Positions 53,388 to 61,909 of a DNA stretch of 64,000 nucleotides are shown piece after piece. Source of the DNA: Verrucomicrobiota bacterium (GTDB lineage: Bacteria > Verrucomicrobiota > Verrucomicrobiia > Opitutales > UBA953); contig VHDL01000002.1 in assembly GCA_016871415.1 (NCBI GenBank), positions 1 to 64,000 of the forward strand. The letters run 5' to 3'. The notes under the pieces were generated by a model. That model did no database searches. It was not told where the DNA came from and saw only the letters and a list, made by a program, of their open reading frames with translations. The translations under genes were made by a program, and so were the position numbers. Each line of letters starts with the position of its first letter. The stretch's first letter is position 1.

Positions 53388-54148
53388 GACTCCTGCCCCT
53401 CTAGGGCGAGCACCGAGAGTCCGAGGCAGAGCAGGGTTCCCGTGGCGTAAAGCACCAGCGGACGTGAGTCGATGACGCCGGAGGCGAAGTCCTGCAGGTG
53501 TCCGAAGGTTCGCAGGTGGTCGGCGGGGTCGCGCAGCCAGCCCATCCACTCCCAGCTCTCGATGGGCAGCGAGTCGATGGCTCCACCCGCGGCGGTCAGC
53601 GTGAGCAGCGCGATGAAGGTGAGCAGTGCCGCCAGCGCCGGATTGCGGGTGATGCAGCTGCAGAGTACGCCGACCGCCACGTGCATCAGGCCGCTGGTGA
53701 GCACGAATGCCAGCCCTCCCCAGAGCGCCACGGGGTCGGCCAGCCTGGCGTCGCCCGGCGTGCCCAGGCGATGTTCGGTGAGCCCGGGGAACGCAGTGAA
53801 GGCCGCCCAGAGCAGGGCCCAGACGGTCCACGTCGACAGGAACTTCGCCCACACCACCGACGTCGCGCTGGCTGGCGTGGTCAGAAGTGCGGCCAGCGTG
53901 CCCGACCTGCGCTCCTCGGCGAAGGTCCGCATGGTGAGCAGCGGCAGAATGAAGAGCAGCGGGACCCAGAAGAGGCGGAAGGTCCCTTCCGTCGGGGTCC
54001 ACGGCGTCGGCGCCCGGCTGCACTCTAGCACGGCGAACCAGTGCACGGCCCCCATGAGGGCGAGGAAAAGCGCCGCGACCGACCAGGTCGCGCCGGAGAG
54101 CAGCGCACAGCGCAGCTCATGGAGGAGCAGCACGCGGAAGTGCCTCAT
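53384..54148 (-). CDS. ABC-2 type permease (GldF-like)
   Basis: This 254-residue membrane protein has six predicted helices ('WSVAALFLALMGAVHWFAV', 'LFWVPLLFILPLLTMRTF', 'TWTVWALLWAAFTAF', 'WGGLAFVLTSGLMHVAVGVL', 'LAALLTFIALLTLTAAGGA', 'LVLYATGTLLCLGLSVLAL'). The block 'MRTFAEERRSGTLAALLTTP' is the ABC-2 permease coupling motif. It would form the exporter channel with the ATPase at 54150-55136. One base separates its start from the ATPase stop. Confidence 0.9.
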   Translation of the reverse strand: MRHFRVLLLHELRCALLSGATWSVAALFLALMGAVHWFAVLECSRAPTPWTPTEGTFRLFWVPLLFILPLLTMRTFAEERRSGTLAALLTTPASATSVVWAKFLSTWTVWALLWAAFTAFPGLTEHRLGTPGDARLADPVALWGGLAFVLTSGLMHVAVGVLCSCITRNPALAALLTFIALLTLTAAGGAIDSLPIESWEWMGWLRDPADHLRTFGHLQDFASGVIDSRPLVLYATGTLLCLGLSVLALEGQES

Positions 54149-54149
54149 C

Positions 54150-55136
54150 TCAGGGGCGCCGCCTCTCCCCGGGCGAACGGCGGGTCGCGGCGAGGAAGAT
54201 CTCCTCCAGGCCGAATCGGTCCTCGGAAGCCTCCCTCAGGCGGAGTCCCGCCAGCGCGAGTCCGGAGGCAAGCGACTCTAGGGCGGGCGAGCTGGCCGGG
54301 AGCAAGAGGCGCGTGCGACGCCAGCCGTCCTCCTCTCCGGCGTCCTCCGCCGTGGCAGCGGGATCCAGCGAGCGCGCCGCGGCCAGCACGGCCGCCGCTT
54401 CCTCGCGGGCCACCACGGTGAAGGAAGCCGCGGGCCGCAGTTCGCGGCGCAGGTCCGCCGGGCGGCCCTGCGCGACCAGCCTTCCGCGGTTGATGATCAC
54501 GACCTTGTCGCAGACCTGTTCGACCTCATGCAGGATGTGGCTGGAGATGAGCACCGCCATCCGTCCGCGCAGCGAGCGGATGAGGTCGCGGATGCCGAGG
54601 ATCTGGTGCGGGTCGAGGCCGATGGTGGGCTCGTCGAGCAGCACGACCTTGGGTTCCGCCAGCAGCGCGTCCGCGATGCCGACACGCTGCCGGAAGCCCT
54701 TGGAGAGATGGCCGATCAGCCGCCCCGAAGCGCGGCGCGCGAGGTCGCAGTCCTCCATGACCTTCGCCACGCGCGCCTTCACGTTCGCAGGCTCCACGTC
54801 CTTGAGCCGCGCGCGCAGCGTGAGGTATTCCTCCACGCGGAGATCCTCTGGCAGCGGGTTGTTCTCCGGCATGTAAGCCATGCGTCGTTTGGCTGCCGCC
54901 GGATCGAGCGCCACGGAAGCCCCCCAGATGGAGGCCCTTCCGGAGGTGGCCGCCATGGTGCCCGCCAGGATTCTCAGGGTGGTCGACTTGCCGGCTCCGT
55001 TCGGACCGAGGAATCCGACCACCTCCCCGGGCGCCACGGAAAAGCTCAGGTCCTCGATCGCAGTCAGTGAGCCGTAACGCTTGGTCAGCCCTTCCGCCGC
55101 CACCGCTGCCAGGGACTTTTCGGCATCTGGAAACAT
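54150..55136 (-). CDS. ABC transporter ATP-binding protein
   Basis: The protein has 328 residues. Walker A is 'GPNGAGKSTTLRILAG', the signature 'HLSKGFRQRVGIADAL', Walker B 'VVLLDEPTIGLDPHQI' and the switch histidine is in 'ISSHILHEVEQ'. A C-terminal extension (about 230-328) shows a DUF4162-like pattern ('ASFTVVAREEAAAVLAAAR'). The ATG at 55136 was chosen because it starts at the first strand; the frame is open upstream only as a shadow of the TPR gene. It powers the ABC-2/GldG exporter of this cluster, whose cargo is unknown. Confidence 0.92.
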   Translation of the reverse strand: MFPDAEKSLAAVAAEGLTKRYGSLTAIEDLSFSVAPGEVVGFLGPNGAGKSTTLRILAGTMAATSGRASIWGASVALDPAAAKRRMAYMPENNPLPEDLRVEEYLTLRARLKDVEPANVKARVAKVMEDCDLARRASGRLIGHLSKGFRQRVGIADALLAEPKVVLLDEPTIGLDPHQILGIRDLIRSLRGRMAVLISSHILHEVEQVCDKVVIINRGRLVAQGRPADLRRELRPAASFTVVAREEAAAVLAAARSLDPAATAEDAGEEDGWRRTRLLLPASSPALESLASGLALAGLRLREASEDRFGLEEIFLAATRRSPGERRRP

Positions 55137-55183
55137 GGCGGTGGTTCGGCTGCGTGCGTCTCGTCCTGAGACCGCCGCCGGTC

Positions 55184-55900
55184 TCACTTGGCCGCGGGAG
55201 CGGCGGTGAGCGAGGGTTCGGAGCGGACGAGGAAGGCCTTGTCCTGCTGCCAGACGTTGTCCGGGCGCAGGCGCCGGTCCATTGCGTTGAGCCACTTCGC
55301 CGCTTCGGCGGAATCTCCGCGCGCGACCGCGAGGTTGGCCAGGCTGAGCATGGCCAGGCCGCGCAAGGTCTCCGGGGCGGAAGGCTCGTCGGCGACGGCG
55401 GCGACGGCGGCCTCGGCACCCTTGTCGCCGAGCTCCGAGCGGGTCAGTCCGGCGTAAAGGCGGGCGCGCAGGGCGAGCGCCCGCACGGCGGGAGCCTCGC
55501 CGGCTTTGCCGGCGGCGACAGCCGCCTCGTCGTAGGCCTTGGCGGCTTCGGCGAGATTGCCGGCCCGCTTGAGGTCGTCGCCGACTTCCGCCAGTGCGAC
55601 CGCGGCCAGCGGATCGCCGGCGTGACGCGCCGCAAAGGCGCGCCGCGCGGCCTCGTCCTGACAGGCGGCGTACTCGGCGCCGATTTCCTCGCGCCGTGAC
55701 TGCTGCCAGAAGTGATGGCCGATGGCGGTCAGGACGCCCAGAATCACGAGGCTGGTCCCCCTCACGATGAGGGTCTTGTTGCGCTCCCAGAAGAGCCACA
55801 GCCGGTCCTCGGCGTCCGCGTTGGCGAAATCATCGTCCACGACTACCAAGTTGCGGTCATCGTCGGCTGGCGGCCGCTTCTTGGCGCTGTCGTCTGACAT
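55184..55900 (-). CDS. Membrane-anchored TPR protein, YfgM-like
   Basis: This 238-residue protein has an acidic N-terminal cytoplasmic region (about 1-45) and one membrane helix (about 46-66, 'GTSLVILGVLTAIGHHFW'). Helical repeats follow: 'LAAVALAEVGDDLKRAGNL', 'AKAYDEAAVAAGKAGEAPA', 'LANLAVARGDSAEAAKWLN'. The plan resembles YfgM/tetratricopeptide proteins that act beside SecYEG or BamB, but the neighbours here are ABC genes. It lies 47 bp upstream of the ABC ATPase on the same strand and may start that transcript. Confidence 0.75.
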   Translation of the reverse strand: MSDDSAKKRPPADDDRNLVVVDDDFANADAEDRLWLFWERNKTLIVRGTSLVILGVLTAIGHHFWQQSRREEIGAEYAACQDEAARRAFAARHAGDPLAAVALAEVGDDLKRAGNLAEAAKAYDEAAVAAGKAGEAPAVRALALRARLYAGLTRSELGDKGAEAAVAAVADEPSAPETLRGLAMLSLANLAVARGDSAEAAKWLNAMDRRLRPDNVWQQDKAFLVRSEPSLTAAPAAK

Positions 55901-55998
55901 GGGTGGGATACGCTTGCGAGGGGTGGAGGGGTGTCAATCCCCGCCTCCCCCGCTCCGGGCTTGTACCCGCCCGTCCGGGGCCAAGGATGCCACCCCCG

Positions 55999-57924
55999 AT
56001 GAGCGCCGCTGACACCCTCGCCGCCCTGAAGTCCGCCGCCAAGTCTGGCAGTCTTTCGCCCGCCGCCCTGGCCAATGTCAGCGGCTGGCTCGTATCCGGC
56101 GCTCTGCCCGCGGAGGCCATGGCCGCCCTGGACGATCTGGTCGCAAGGGGGTGCTGGGGGGAGCTGGAGGACCGTTTCTACAAGGGCATCGCCTTCGGCA
56201 CGGGCGGCATGCGCGGCCGCACGGTGGGCCGGGTGTCGGCCGCGGGGGAGCTGGACGCCTCGGGAAGGCCGGTCGGCGCGGCGGTCGGATCCGCCTGCCT
56301 CAATGACGTCAATGTCCTGCGCGCCGCCATCGGCCTCTATCGGCACGTCTCCGCCGTCCATTCTTCGCCTAGGATTGTCGTGGCGCACGACGTCCGTCAC
56401 TTCTCGCGCCACTTCGCCGAACTGGTCGCCTCCGCCTGGACGCGGCTCGGCGGCGAGGCCCATCTCTTCGCCGGCCCGCGTTCGACCCCGCAGCTCAGCT
56501 TTACCGTGCGCCACCTGGGCGCGCAGGCCGGAGTGGTCATCACCGCCAGCCACAATCCCAGTCATGACAACGGCTTCAAATGCTGCCTGAGCGACGGCGG
56601 ACAGGTGACTCCGCCCGCGGACGCCGCGATCGTGGCGGAGGTCGGACGGCTGGGTCCGGCCGAGGTCGCCGACTTCATGGACAAGGACCTCGGCGGGGTC
56701 CTCACGGTCGGATCCGACGCCGAGGAGGCCTACCTAGCCCGGCTCGTCGACGCCGCGGTCGACCCCGAGGCGCTGGCCCGCCACGCCCCGCGCGTCGTCT
56801 ACACGAATCTCCACGGCACCGGTGACGTCATGATCGAGCCGGCGCTCCGCCGTCTCGGCGTCGACCCCCTGCTGGTCGACGAACAGCGCGAGCACGACGG
56901 CGCCTTCCCCACGGTCTTCTCCCCGAATCCCGAGAGCGCGGCAGCCTTCACGCTCGCCCTGCGTTTGGCGTCGGAGAAGGGCGCCGACGTCATCCTCGCC
57001 ACCGACCCCGACACCGACCGGGTCGGCGCCGCGGTGCCCCTGCCCGAGGGCGGACACCGCCTACTCAACGGCAACGAGGTCGCGGCCCTTCTGGCCGAAC
57101 ACCGCATCTCCGCCCTCAAGGATGCCGGCGTGCTGCCCGCCGCGGGTTCGCCCAACGCCGCGGTCGTCAAGTCGCTCGTCACCACCCCGCTCGTCGCGGC
57201 CGTCTGCGCCCGCCACGGCGTCCGCTGCGTTGAGACCCTGGTCGGATTCAAGTGGATCGCGCGCAAGCTCGAGCGCTGGTCGCGCAAGCTGGCCGAGCAG
57301 GCCGGGCCCGAGTCGCCCCTGCTGCCCCTGCGTCGGCGCGCCCCCCTGGCGCTCCGTCACTCCTGCCAGTTCCTGTTTGGCGCCGAGGAGAGCTACGGCT
57401 ACCTGGCGGACGACGCCGTGCGCGACAAGGACGCCAACGCCGCGGTGCTGCTGCTCGTCGAATACGCCGCGGTGCTCCGCTCGCGAGGCCGCACGCTCCT
57501 CGACGCGCTCGACGCGCTGCACCTCAGCCACGGGGCCCATCACGAGGACCGGCTGGACCTTGCCTTCGAGGGCGCGGAAGGCGCCGCCGCCATCCGCCGG
57601 CTCGTCGCCTCTTGGCGCTCAGCTCCGCCCGCCACGGTCGACGGATCCAAGGTGGTCTGCGTCACGGACTACGAGCGCGACGAGGTCCTCGACGCCGAAG
57701 GCGAGCGCATGCCTCCGGAGGAATTCCTCGTCATCGACCTCGCCGACGGCCGCCGCGTCGCCGTGCGCGCCTCCGGCACCGAGCCCAAGGCGAAGTTCTA
57801 CGTCTTCACGCGCGCGGAGGTCGCCGACGCCGACGACCTGACCGCCGCCCGTGAGCGCGCCCGCAAGTCCGCCCTCTCCCTGCGTGCCTGGCTCGAAGCC
57901 GACGCCCGTCGCCGCGCCAAATGA
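55999..57924 (+). CDS. Phosphoglucomutase/phosphomannomutase family protein
   Basis: This 641-residue alpha-D-phosphohexomutase has the phosphoserine S184 in 'TASHNPSHDNGFK', the metal loop 'ATDPDTDRVGAA', the sugar-binding 'GAEESYGYLADD' and the phosphate-binding 'RASGTEPKAKFYVF'. The early 'FGTGGMRGRTVGRVS' is typical of the B. subtilis PgcA group. It interconverts glucose 1- and 6-phosphate, or the mannose isomers, for glycogen or cell-envelope precursors. ATG 55999 was preferred to ATG 55987 because an AAGG at 55983-55986 fits it better as a ribosome site. Length is at the long end for the family. Confidence 0.93.
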   Translation: MSAADTLAALKSAAKSGSLSPAALANVSGWLVSGALPAEAMAALDDLVARGCWGELEDRFYKGIAFGTGGMRGRTVGRVSAAGELDASGRPVGAAVGSACLNDVNVLRAAIGLYRHVSAVHSSPRIVVAHDVRHFSRHFAELVASAWTRLGGEAHLFAGPRSTPQLSFTVRHLGAQAGVVITASHNPSHDNGFKCCLSDGGQVTPPADAAIVAEVGRLGPAEVADFMDKDLGGVLTVGSDAEEAYLARLVDAAVDPEALARHAPRVVYTNLHGTGDVMIEPALRRLGVDPLLVDEQREHDGAFPTVFSPNPESAAAFTLALRLASEKGADVILATDPDTDRVGAAVPLPEGGHRLLNGNEVAALLAEHRISALKDAGVLPAAGSPNAAVVKSLVTTPLVAAVCARHGVRCVETLVGFKWIARKLERWSRKLAEQAGPESPLLPLRRRAPLALRHSCQFLFGAEESYGYLADDAVRDKDANAAVLLLVEYAAVLRSRGRTLLDALDALHLSHGAHHEDRLDLAFEGAEGAAAIRRLVASWRSAPPATVDGSKVVCVTDYERDEVLDAEGERMPPEEFLVIDLADGRRVAVRASGTEPKAKFYVFTRAEVADADDLTAARERARKSALSLRAWLEADARRRAK

Positions 57925-57931
57925 CGTTTCC

Positions 57932-58174
57932 ATGAAAAAGCTGCCCCTCCTCCTGCTGCCTCTGCTGTCAGGCTGCGCCACGCCCGCAGGCGACGGATCG
58001 TTCGTCACGGAGAAGACGCCCGCCGCGGCGGCCCTTTCCGGAGAGTCCTCCTCGGGCGACTATGCGGACCGCGTCCGTTCGGCCAACCAGCGCAACGACG
58101 GCCGCCTGATCAAGGGCGACTGGCTCGGCGCACGGCCCGCCGTTGGACCCGGGCCGGACCTTCAGCGGCCCTGA
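57932..58174 (+). CDS. Small lipoprotein of unknown function
   Basis: This 80-residue protein has a lipoprotein signal (MKKLPLLLLPLLSGC, lipidated C15). The mature part is short, Ser/Ala-rich and disordered-looking, ending 'GDWLGARPAVGPGPDLQRP'. It follows the mutase by 7 bp and overlaps the convergent FGase-like gene by 13 bp. The family is not recognised. The clear lipobox and start make it a credible gene. Confidence 0.72.
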   Translation: MKKLPLLLLPLLSGCATPAGDGSFVTEKTPAAAALSGESSSGDYADRVRSANQRNDGRLIKGDWLGARPAVGPGPDLQRP

Positions 58175-59067
58175 GCGTCCTTCGGACGCAGCTCGGTGCG
58201 GAAGTGCGTCCGGAAGTAGGCCTCGACCGCCTCGGCCACCGCCTTGGCCGTCGCGGCCCGGCGCTCATCCGTGTCCCGCATCAGTCTCGGCACTTCGAAC
58301 TGGATCCCGTCCAGCTGGGCCTTATCGCGTGAGCCGTGCGCCGCGATGTTGAAGGCGCCGTTGAAGTAGGGTTCCTCCTTCTCCGGACGCTGCAGGTGTG
58401 AGGGTACCGCCGCCACGCCGCGTTCCTCGAGGAGCCCACCCATGCTGCTCTTGCCGCGCACGAGTTCGGAGAAGCTGGCCTGCGTGCGCTCGGCGAGCCA
58501 GCGGATCGAGGACTTGCGCCGGAAGGACGGGTCATGGTCGAGCTTTGCATCGGGCTGGCGCAGGTCCTCGGCGGTGAGCAGGTAGCCGAGCTCCATGCGC
58601 TCCTTGGTGTGTCCGTGGGAGTGCACGTCAAGATAGAGTCCGTGCGGGACGCGCCCAAGGACATCGCGCTCGGCCTCGTCGATCATCGCGTGGTATTCCT
58701 TCCAAACCTTCTCGGCGGCGGGATTGCCCTGCGCGCCCTCCTTGATGTCGCGGTTGCAGTCGACCTTACGGCGGGAGAGGTCGCAGACGACGAGGTGCGG
58801 GGCCCGGCCGAAACGCGCGCGCATGGCGTCACGGAGGGCGGTCGCCAACGCCGCGGAATGCGTGTCGCGCACGATGACGCCGGTCTTGCGGTCGGCGATC
58901 TCCGCAGGCCTGGCGGCGCCGTCGTGCGGGACGGAAATCACCACCTGCAACTCGCCCGGCCAGTGTCGGACGTAGCCCGACTCACTCTTCCGGAATTCGG
59001 CCGGCTCCGCCGCGCGGAGGGCTGCGGAAAGGGTGAGGAACGCAAGCAGGATGCCGTGCAGGGGCAT
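58162..59067 (-). CDS. Exported N-formylglutamate amidohydrolase-like protein
   Basis: This 301-residue protein has a signal peptide (about 1-19, ending RAAEP) and the FGase fold. Candidate metal or active-site residues are in 'VVISVPHDGAARP', 'VCDLSRRKVDCNRDIKEG' (R..D.NR) and 'LYLDVHSHGHTKER'. Cytoplasmic FGases remove formate from N-formylglutamate in histidine breakdown. This one is exported, so it probably acts on another substrate, for example a peptide or cell-wall fragment. It is followed by the convergent lipoprotein gene. The next gene on this strand upstream is aroB, 41 bp away. Confidence 0.82.
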   Translation of the reverse strand: MPLHGILLAFLTLSAALRAAEPAEFRKSESGYVRHWPGELQVVISVPHDGAARPAEIADRKTGVIVRDTHSAALATALRDAMRARFGRAPHLVVCDLSRRKVDCNRDIKEGAQGNPAAEKVWKEYHAMIDEAERDVLGRVPHGLYLDVHSHGHTKERMELGYLLTAEDLRQPDAKLDHDPSFRRKSSIRWLAERTQASFSELVRGKSSMGGLLEERGVAAVPSHLQRPEKEEPYFNGAFNIAAHGSRDKAQLDGIQFEVPRLMRDTDERRAATAKAVAEAVEAYFRTHFRTELRPKDAQGR

Positions 59068-59108
59068 GACGCAAGGATGCTCCGCGTCCCTCCGGCGTCA
59101 AGGTGCGG

Positions 59109-60206
59109 TCAGCGCGTCGCTCCGCCCGAAAGCAGTGCCCGCACGGCCGAATCCTCGGCGACGTTGTCGCTCGTCGCGGCGCCGCCAATTCCCTCTAGGA
59201 GCACGAAATGCATGCGGCCGCCGCGCACCTTCTTGTCGCGTCGCATGGCCGCGAGCAGGCGGTCAAGCGGCAGCGGCTCACGCAGCCGCTCGGGCAGCCC
59301 GTGCGCCGTCAGCGCGGCGCGCACCTGCTCCGCCTGGGCGGCGGTGCAGCGGCCCAGCTCGGCGGAGAGCGACGCCGCCATCGCCAGCCCGATTGCCACC
59401 GCCTCGCCATGGAGGTAGGCGCCATACCCCGCCGTCGCCTCGACGGCGTGTCCGAACGTGTGGCCGAGGTTGAGCAGAGCCCGCCCGCCCTGGGCGCTCG
59501 TCTCCCGCTCGTCCCCCGCGACGACCGCCGCCTTGATTTCGACGCAGCGGCGCACCACGGCGGGCAGGAGCGGATGCTTCCAGGAGAGCGGCGCGTTCTG
59601 TTCGAGCAGCCCGAAGAGCCCGGCGTCCGCAATCAGCCCGTGCTTGATGACCTCCGCCATGCCCGCGGCGAACTCACGCTTCGGCAACGTGCCCAGCAGC
59701 TCCGTGTCGGCGAAGACCGCGGCCGGCTGATGGAAGGCGCCCACGAGGTTCTTGCCGGCCGCGAGGTTGACGCCCGTCTTGCCTCCGACCGAGCTGTCGA
59801 CCATCGCGAGCAGCGTCGTCGGCATCTGCACGAACTCGACGCCGCGCTGGTAGGACGCCGCGGCGAAGCCGGCGAGGTCGCCTACGACGCCGCCGCCGAG
59901 CGCGAAGACCGCGCCGTCCCGCGCGACGCCGTTGCCGGCCAGGAAGTCCCAGCAGCGCGCGACCTCTTCGGCCGACTTGGCGGTCTCGCCGTCCCTTGCC
60001 GTCACCAGCACCGGCATGAGGCGGCCGAGCTCCGCCAGCAGGTCTGGCATCGCGCGCGCCACGGCGGGCGAGGTCACGGCCGCGCAGCGACGGCCCGCGT
60101 CCGCCCGCGCCTTGGCGGCGGCCAGCGCCTCGCGTCGCACGCCGGCGCCGATGCGCACGGGGTAGGAGCGGCTGCCCAGTTCGACGGTGACGGTCTCGGC
60201 CGGCAT
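59109..60206 (-). CDS. aroB: 3-dehydroquinate synthase
   Basis: This 365-residue NAD-dependent enzyme carries out the second step of the shikimate pathway (DAHP to 3-dehydroquinate). Landmarks are 'ALGGGVVGDLAGFAAASYQR', 'QMPTTLLAMVDSSVGGKTG', 'NLAAGKNLVGAFHQP', metal-binding 'GMAEVIKHGLI' and 'LLNLGHTFGHAVEATAGYG' (Glu, His, His ligands). The start is ATG 60206. It lies downstream of ftsY on the minus strand with 42 bp between. Confidence 0.97.
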   Translation of the reverse strand: MPAETVTVELGSRSYPVRIGAGVRREALAAAKARADAGRRCAAVTSPAVARAMPDLLAELGRLMPVLVTARDGETAKSAEEVARCWDFLAGNGVARDGAVFALGGGVVGDLAGFAAASYQRGVEFVQMPTTLLAMVDSSVGGKTGVNLAAGKNLVGAFHQPAAVFADTELLGTLPKREFAAGMAEVIKHGLIADAGLFGLLEQNAPLSWKHPLLPAVVRRCVEIKAAVVAGDERETSAQGGRALLNLGHTFGHAVEATAGYGAYLHGEAVAIGLAMAASLSAELGRCTAAQAEQVRAALTAHGLPERLREPLPLDRLLAAMRRDKKVRGGRMHFVLLEGIGGAATSDNVAEDSAVRALLSGGATR

Positions 60207-60248
60207 GCCGTCACGCTGGCGTGCGCCCGAGACGGAGGCAAGAAAGCC

Positions 60249-61154
60249 TTACGGCGCCAGCCCGACTACCGCGCGCGCGTAGGCCCGCGCCTCGAAGGGC
60301 TGCAGGTCCTCCGCCCTTTCACCCAGACCGATGAAACGGACCGGCACGCGCAGCGCCCGCACGGCCGCGACCAGCGCGCCGCCCTTCGCAGAACCGTCGA
60401 GCTTGGTCACGATCAGTCCGGTGAGCCCGACGGCCTCGTGGAAGACGCGGGCCTGCTCGAGCGAGTTGGAGCCGAGCGAGCCGTCCAGCACCAGCCAGCG
60501 CTCGTGCGGCGCTCCGGGCAGCGCCTTGCCGGCGACGCGCGTCACCTTGCGCAGCTCCTCGAGTAGGTGCGCTTTGGTGTGCAGGCGTCCCGCCGTGTCG
60601 AGGAGCGCGACGTCGCGACCCCGCGCCGTGGCCGCGCGCACGGCGTCGAACGCCACCGCCGCCGAATCGGCGCCGGCCGCACCGCCCACCGTCTCGGCGC
60701 CGACGCGCGCCCCCCAGGCCGCGAGCTGCTCGCCCGCGGCCGCGCGGAAGGTGTCGCAAGCTCCGAGCAGGCAGGTGCGGCCTTCGCCCGCCCAGCGCGC
60801 GGCGAGCTTGGCCGCGGTCGTCGTCTTGCCCGCACCGTTCACGCCCAGCAGCATGACCACCAGCGGGCCCTGCGCCGGGTGCGTGAGGGGCGGCGGCGGT
60901 CCGCCGAGGGCGCGTTCGAGCGCGGCGGCGGCGGCTTCCGCCGGTCCGGCCGCACGCAGCGCGGCCTCGGACTTCCAGGCCTCCTGCGCGGCGCCGACGA
61001 CCTCGTCCGCCGTCTCCGGCCCGAAGTCCGCCGCGATCAGCCGCTCGCGGAGCTCCTCCGCGGCGCGCCCGTCCATGGGGCGCGACAGCAGGTTGGAGAG
61101 CGCTTCAGCGGTGCGTCCGAGGCCGGCGCGGAGACGGTCCAGGAAGCCGCCCAT
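60249..61154 (-). CDS. ftsY: Signal recognition particle receptor FtsY
   Basis: This 301-residue GTPase recruits ribosome-SRP complexes to the membrane. It consists of the N domain (about 1-85) and G domain only: G1 'GVNGAGKTTTAAKLA', 'ACDTFRAAAGEQLAAW', G3 'LLDTAGRLHTKAHLLEEL', G4 'TKLDGSAKGG' and 'GLGERAEDLQPFEARAYA'. The long acidic A domain of E. coli FtsY is absent, as in many bacteria. ATG 61154 (MGGFLDRLRAGLGRT) starts the N-terminal amphipathic helix. It follows nusB by 4 bp. Confidence 0.96.
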   Translation of the reverse strand: MGGFLDRLRAGLGRTAEALSNLLSRPMDGRAAEELRERLIAADFGPETADEVVGAAQEAWKSEAALRAAGPAEAAAAALERALGGPPPPLTHPAQGPLVVMLLGVNGAGKTTTAAKLAARWAGEGRTCLLGACDTFRAAAGEQLAAWGARVGAETVGGAAGADSAAVAFDAVRAATARGRDVALLDTAGRLHTKAHLLEELRKVTRVAGKALPGAPHERWLVLDGSLGSNSLEQARVFHEAVGLTGLIVTKLDGSAKGGALVAAVRALRVPVRFIGLGERAEDLQPFEARAYARAVVGLAP

Positions 61155-61158
61155 CGGC

Positions 61159-61908
61159 TCAGCCCGCGGTCCGCGGGTCGCGGGACAGCTCGCCCTTGTA
61201 GCGGTCAAGGATGCCGTTCACGAAGCGGCGCGACTCCTCGGTGGAGAACTCCTTCGCGACGTCCACCGCCTCGTTGATGCTCACGACCGGGGGGATGTCC
61301 TCGCGGCCCATCAGCTCGTGCACGCCGAGACGCAGGACCGCCAGGTCCACCTTGGCGATGCGCTCGAAGGACCAGTTGCTGGCGAGCCGGGCGATCACGC
61401 CGTCGACCGCCGACAACTCGCGGATGACGCCGTGGATGAGTTCTTCGGCGAAAGCGTATTCCTCCCGCCTCTCCGGGTGTTCGGCGAAGAAGTCGTGCAG
61501 GCCCGTGACCAGGTCGGGATGGCGCTGGATTTCCCAGCTCACCAGGAACCGCATGGCAGCGACGCGCGATTCGTGACGTCGGTTGCGCCTGCCCTGCGCC
61601 GGGGCGCTCTCGGCCCTCTCCTCGGCCATCACGAACTTCACCTCGACGCCGGCCGTCAGCGTGTGGCGCTGGAAGGCGCCTAGCGTGCCCGGTCCGGGCT
61701 CATGCACAATCACGAGCCGCAGGTGGCGCCGGCCGGCGGCGGTGTCCAGCGCGGGCTCCGGCAGCGGGCCCGTGACGCGGCAGCCGGTGGCGCGGGCGGT
61801 GGTCACCACGTCCGCGGCCGCCTGGTCCACGGTGCGGTGGTCCTCGCCGGCGATGCGCAGGCGGACGGAGCGGGAGGTCCGGGGCGTTCCGAAGGCGTCA
61901 GCTTCCAT
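61159..61908 (-). CDS. nusB: NusE(S10-like)-NusB fusion, transcription antitermination protein
   Basis: The protein has 249 residues. Residues 113-245 are a standard NusB fold ('SRVAAMRFLVSWEIQRHP', 'IAKVDLAVLRLGVHELMGR', 'VSINEAVDVAKEFSTEESR', 'FVNGILDRY'). Residues 15-93 match ribosomal protein S10: 'VRLRIAGEDHRTVDQAA', 'ARATGCRVTGPLPEP', 'RRHLRLVIVHEPGPGTLGA', 'TAGVEVKFVM'. Between the second and third block the E. coli S10 loop of about 24 residues (T44-I67), which inserts into the ribosome, is cut to 7 (ALDTAAG). NusB and S10 (NusE) act as a heterodimer on boxA RNA in ribosomal RNA antitermination, so this looks like a dedicated fused complex. M94 (codon at 61629) could give a NusB-only product. 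ribH precedes it by 1 bp. Confidence 0.9.
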   Translation of the reverse strand: MEADAFGTPRTSRSVRLRIAGEDHRTVDQAAADVVTTARATGCRVTGPLPEPALDTAAGRRHLRLVIVHEPGPGTLGAFQRHTLTAGVEVKFVMAEERAESAPAQGRRNRRHESRVAAMRFLVSWEIQRHPDLVTGLHDFFAEHPERREEYAFAEELIHGVIRELSAVDGVIARLASNWSFERIAKVDLAVLRLGVHELMGREDIPPVVSINEAVDVAKEFSTEESRRFVNGILDRYKGELSRDPRTAG

Positions 61909-61909
61909 C

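Noticed and set aside
53388-54023. N-terminal extension of the GldG-type protein
   Set aside because: This part overlaps the ABC-2 permease gene, which has clear membrane helices; the ATGA junction at 53384-53387 fits a coupled start.
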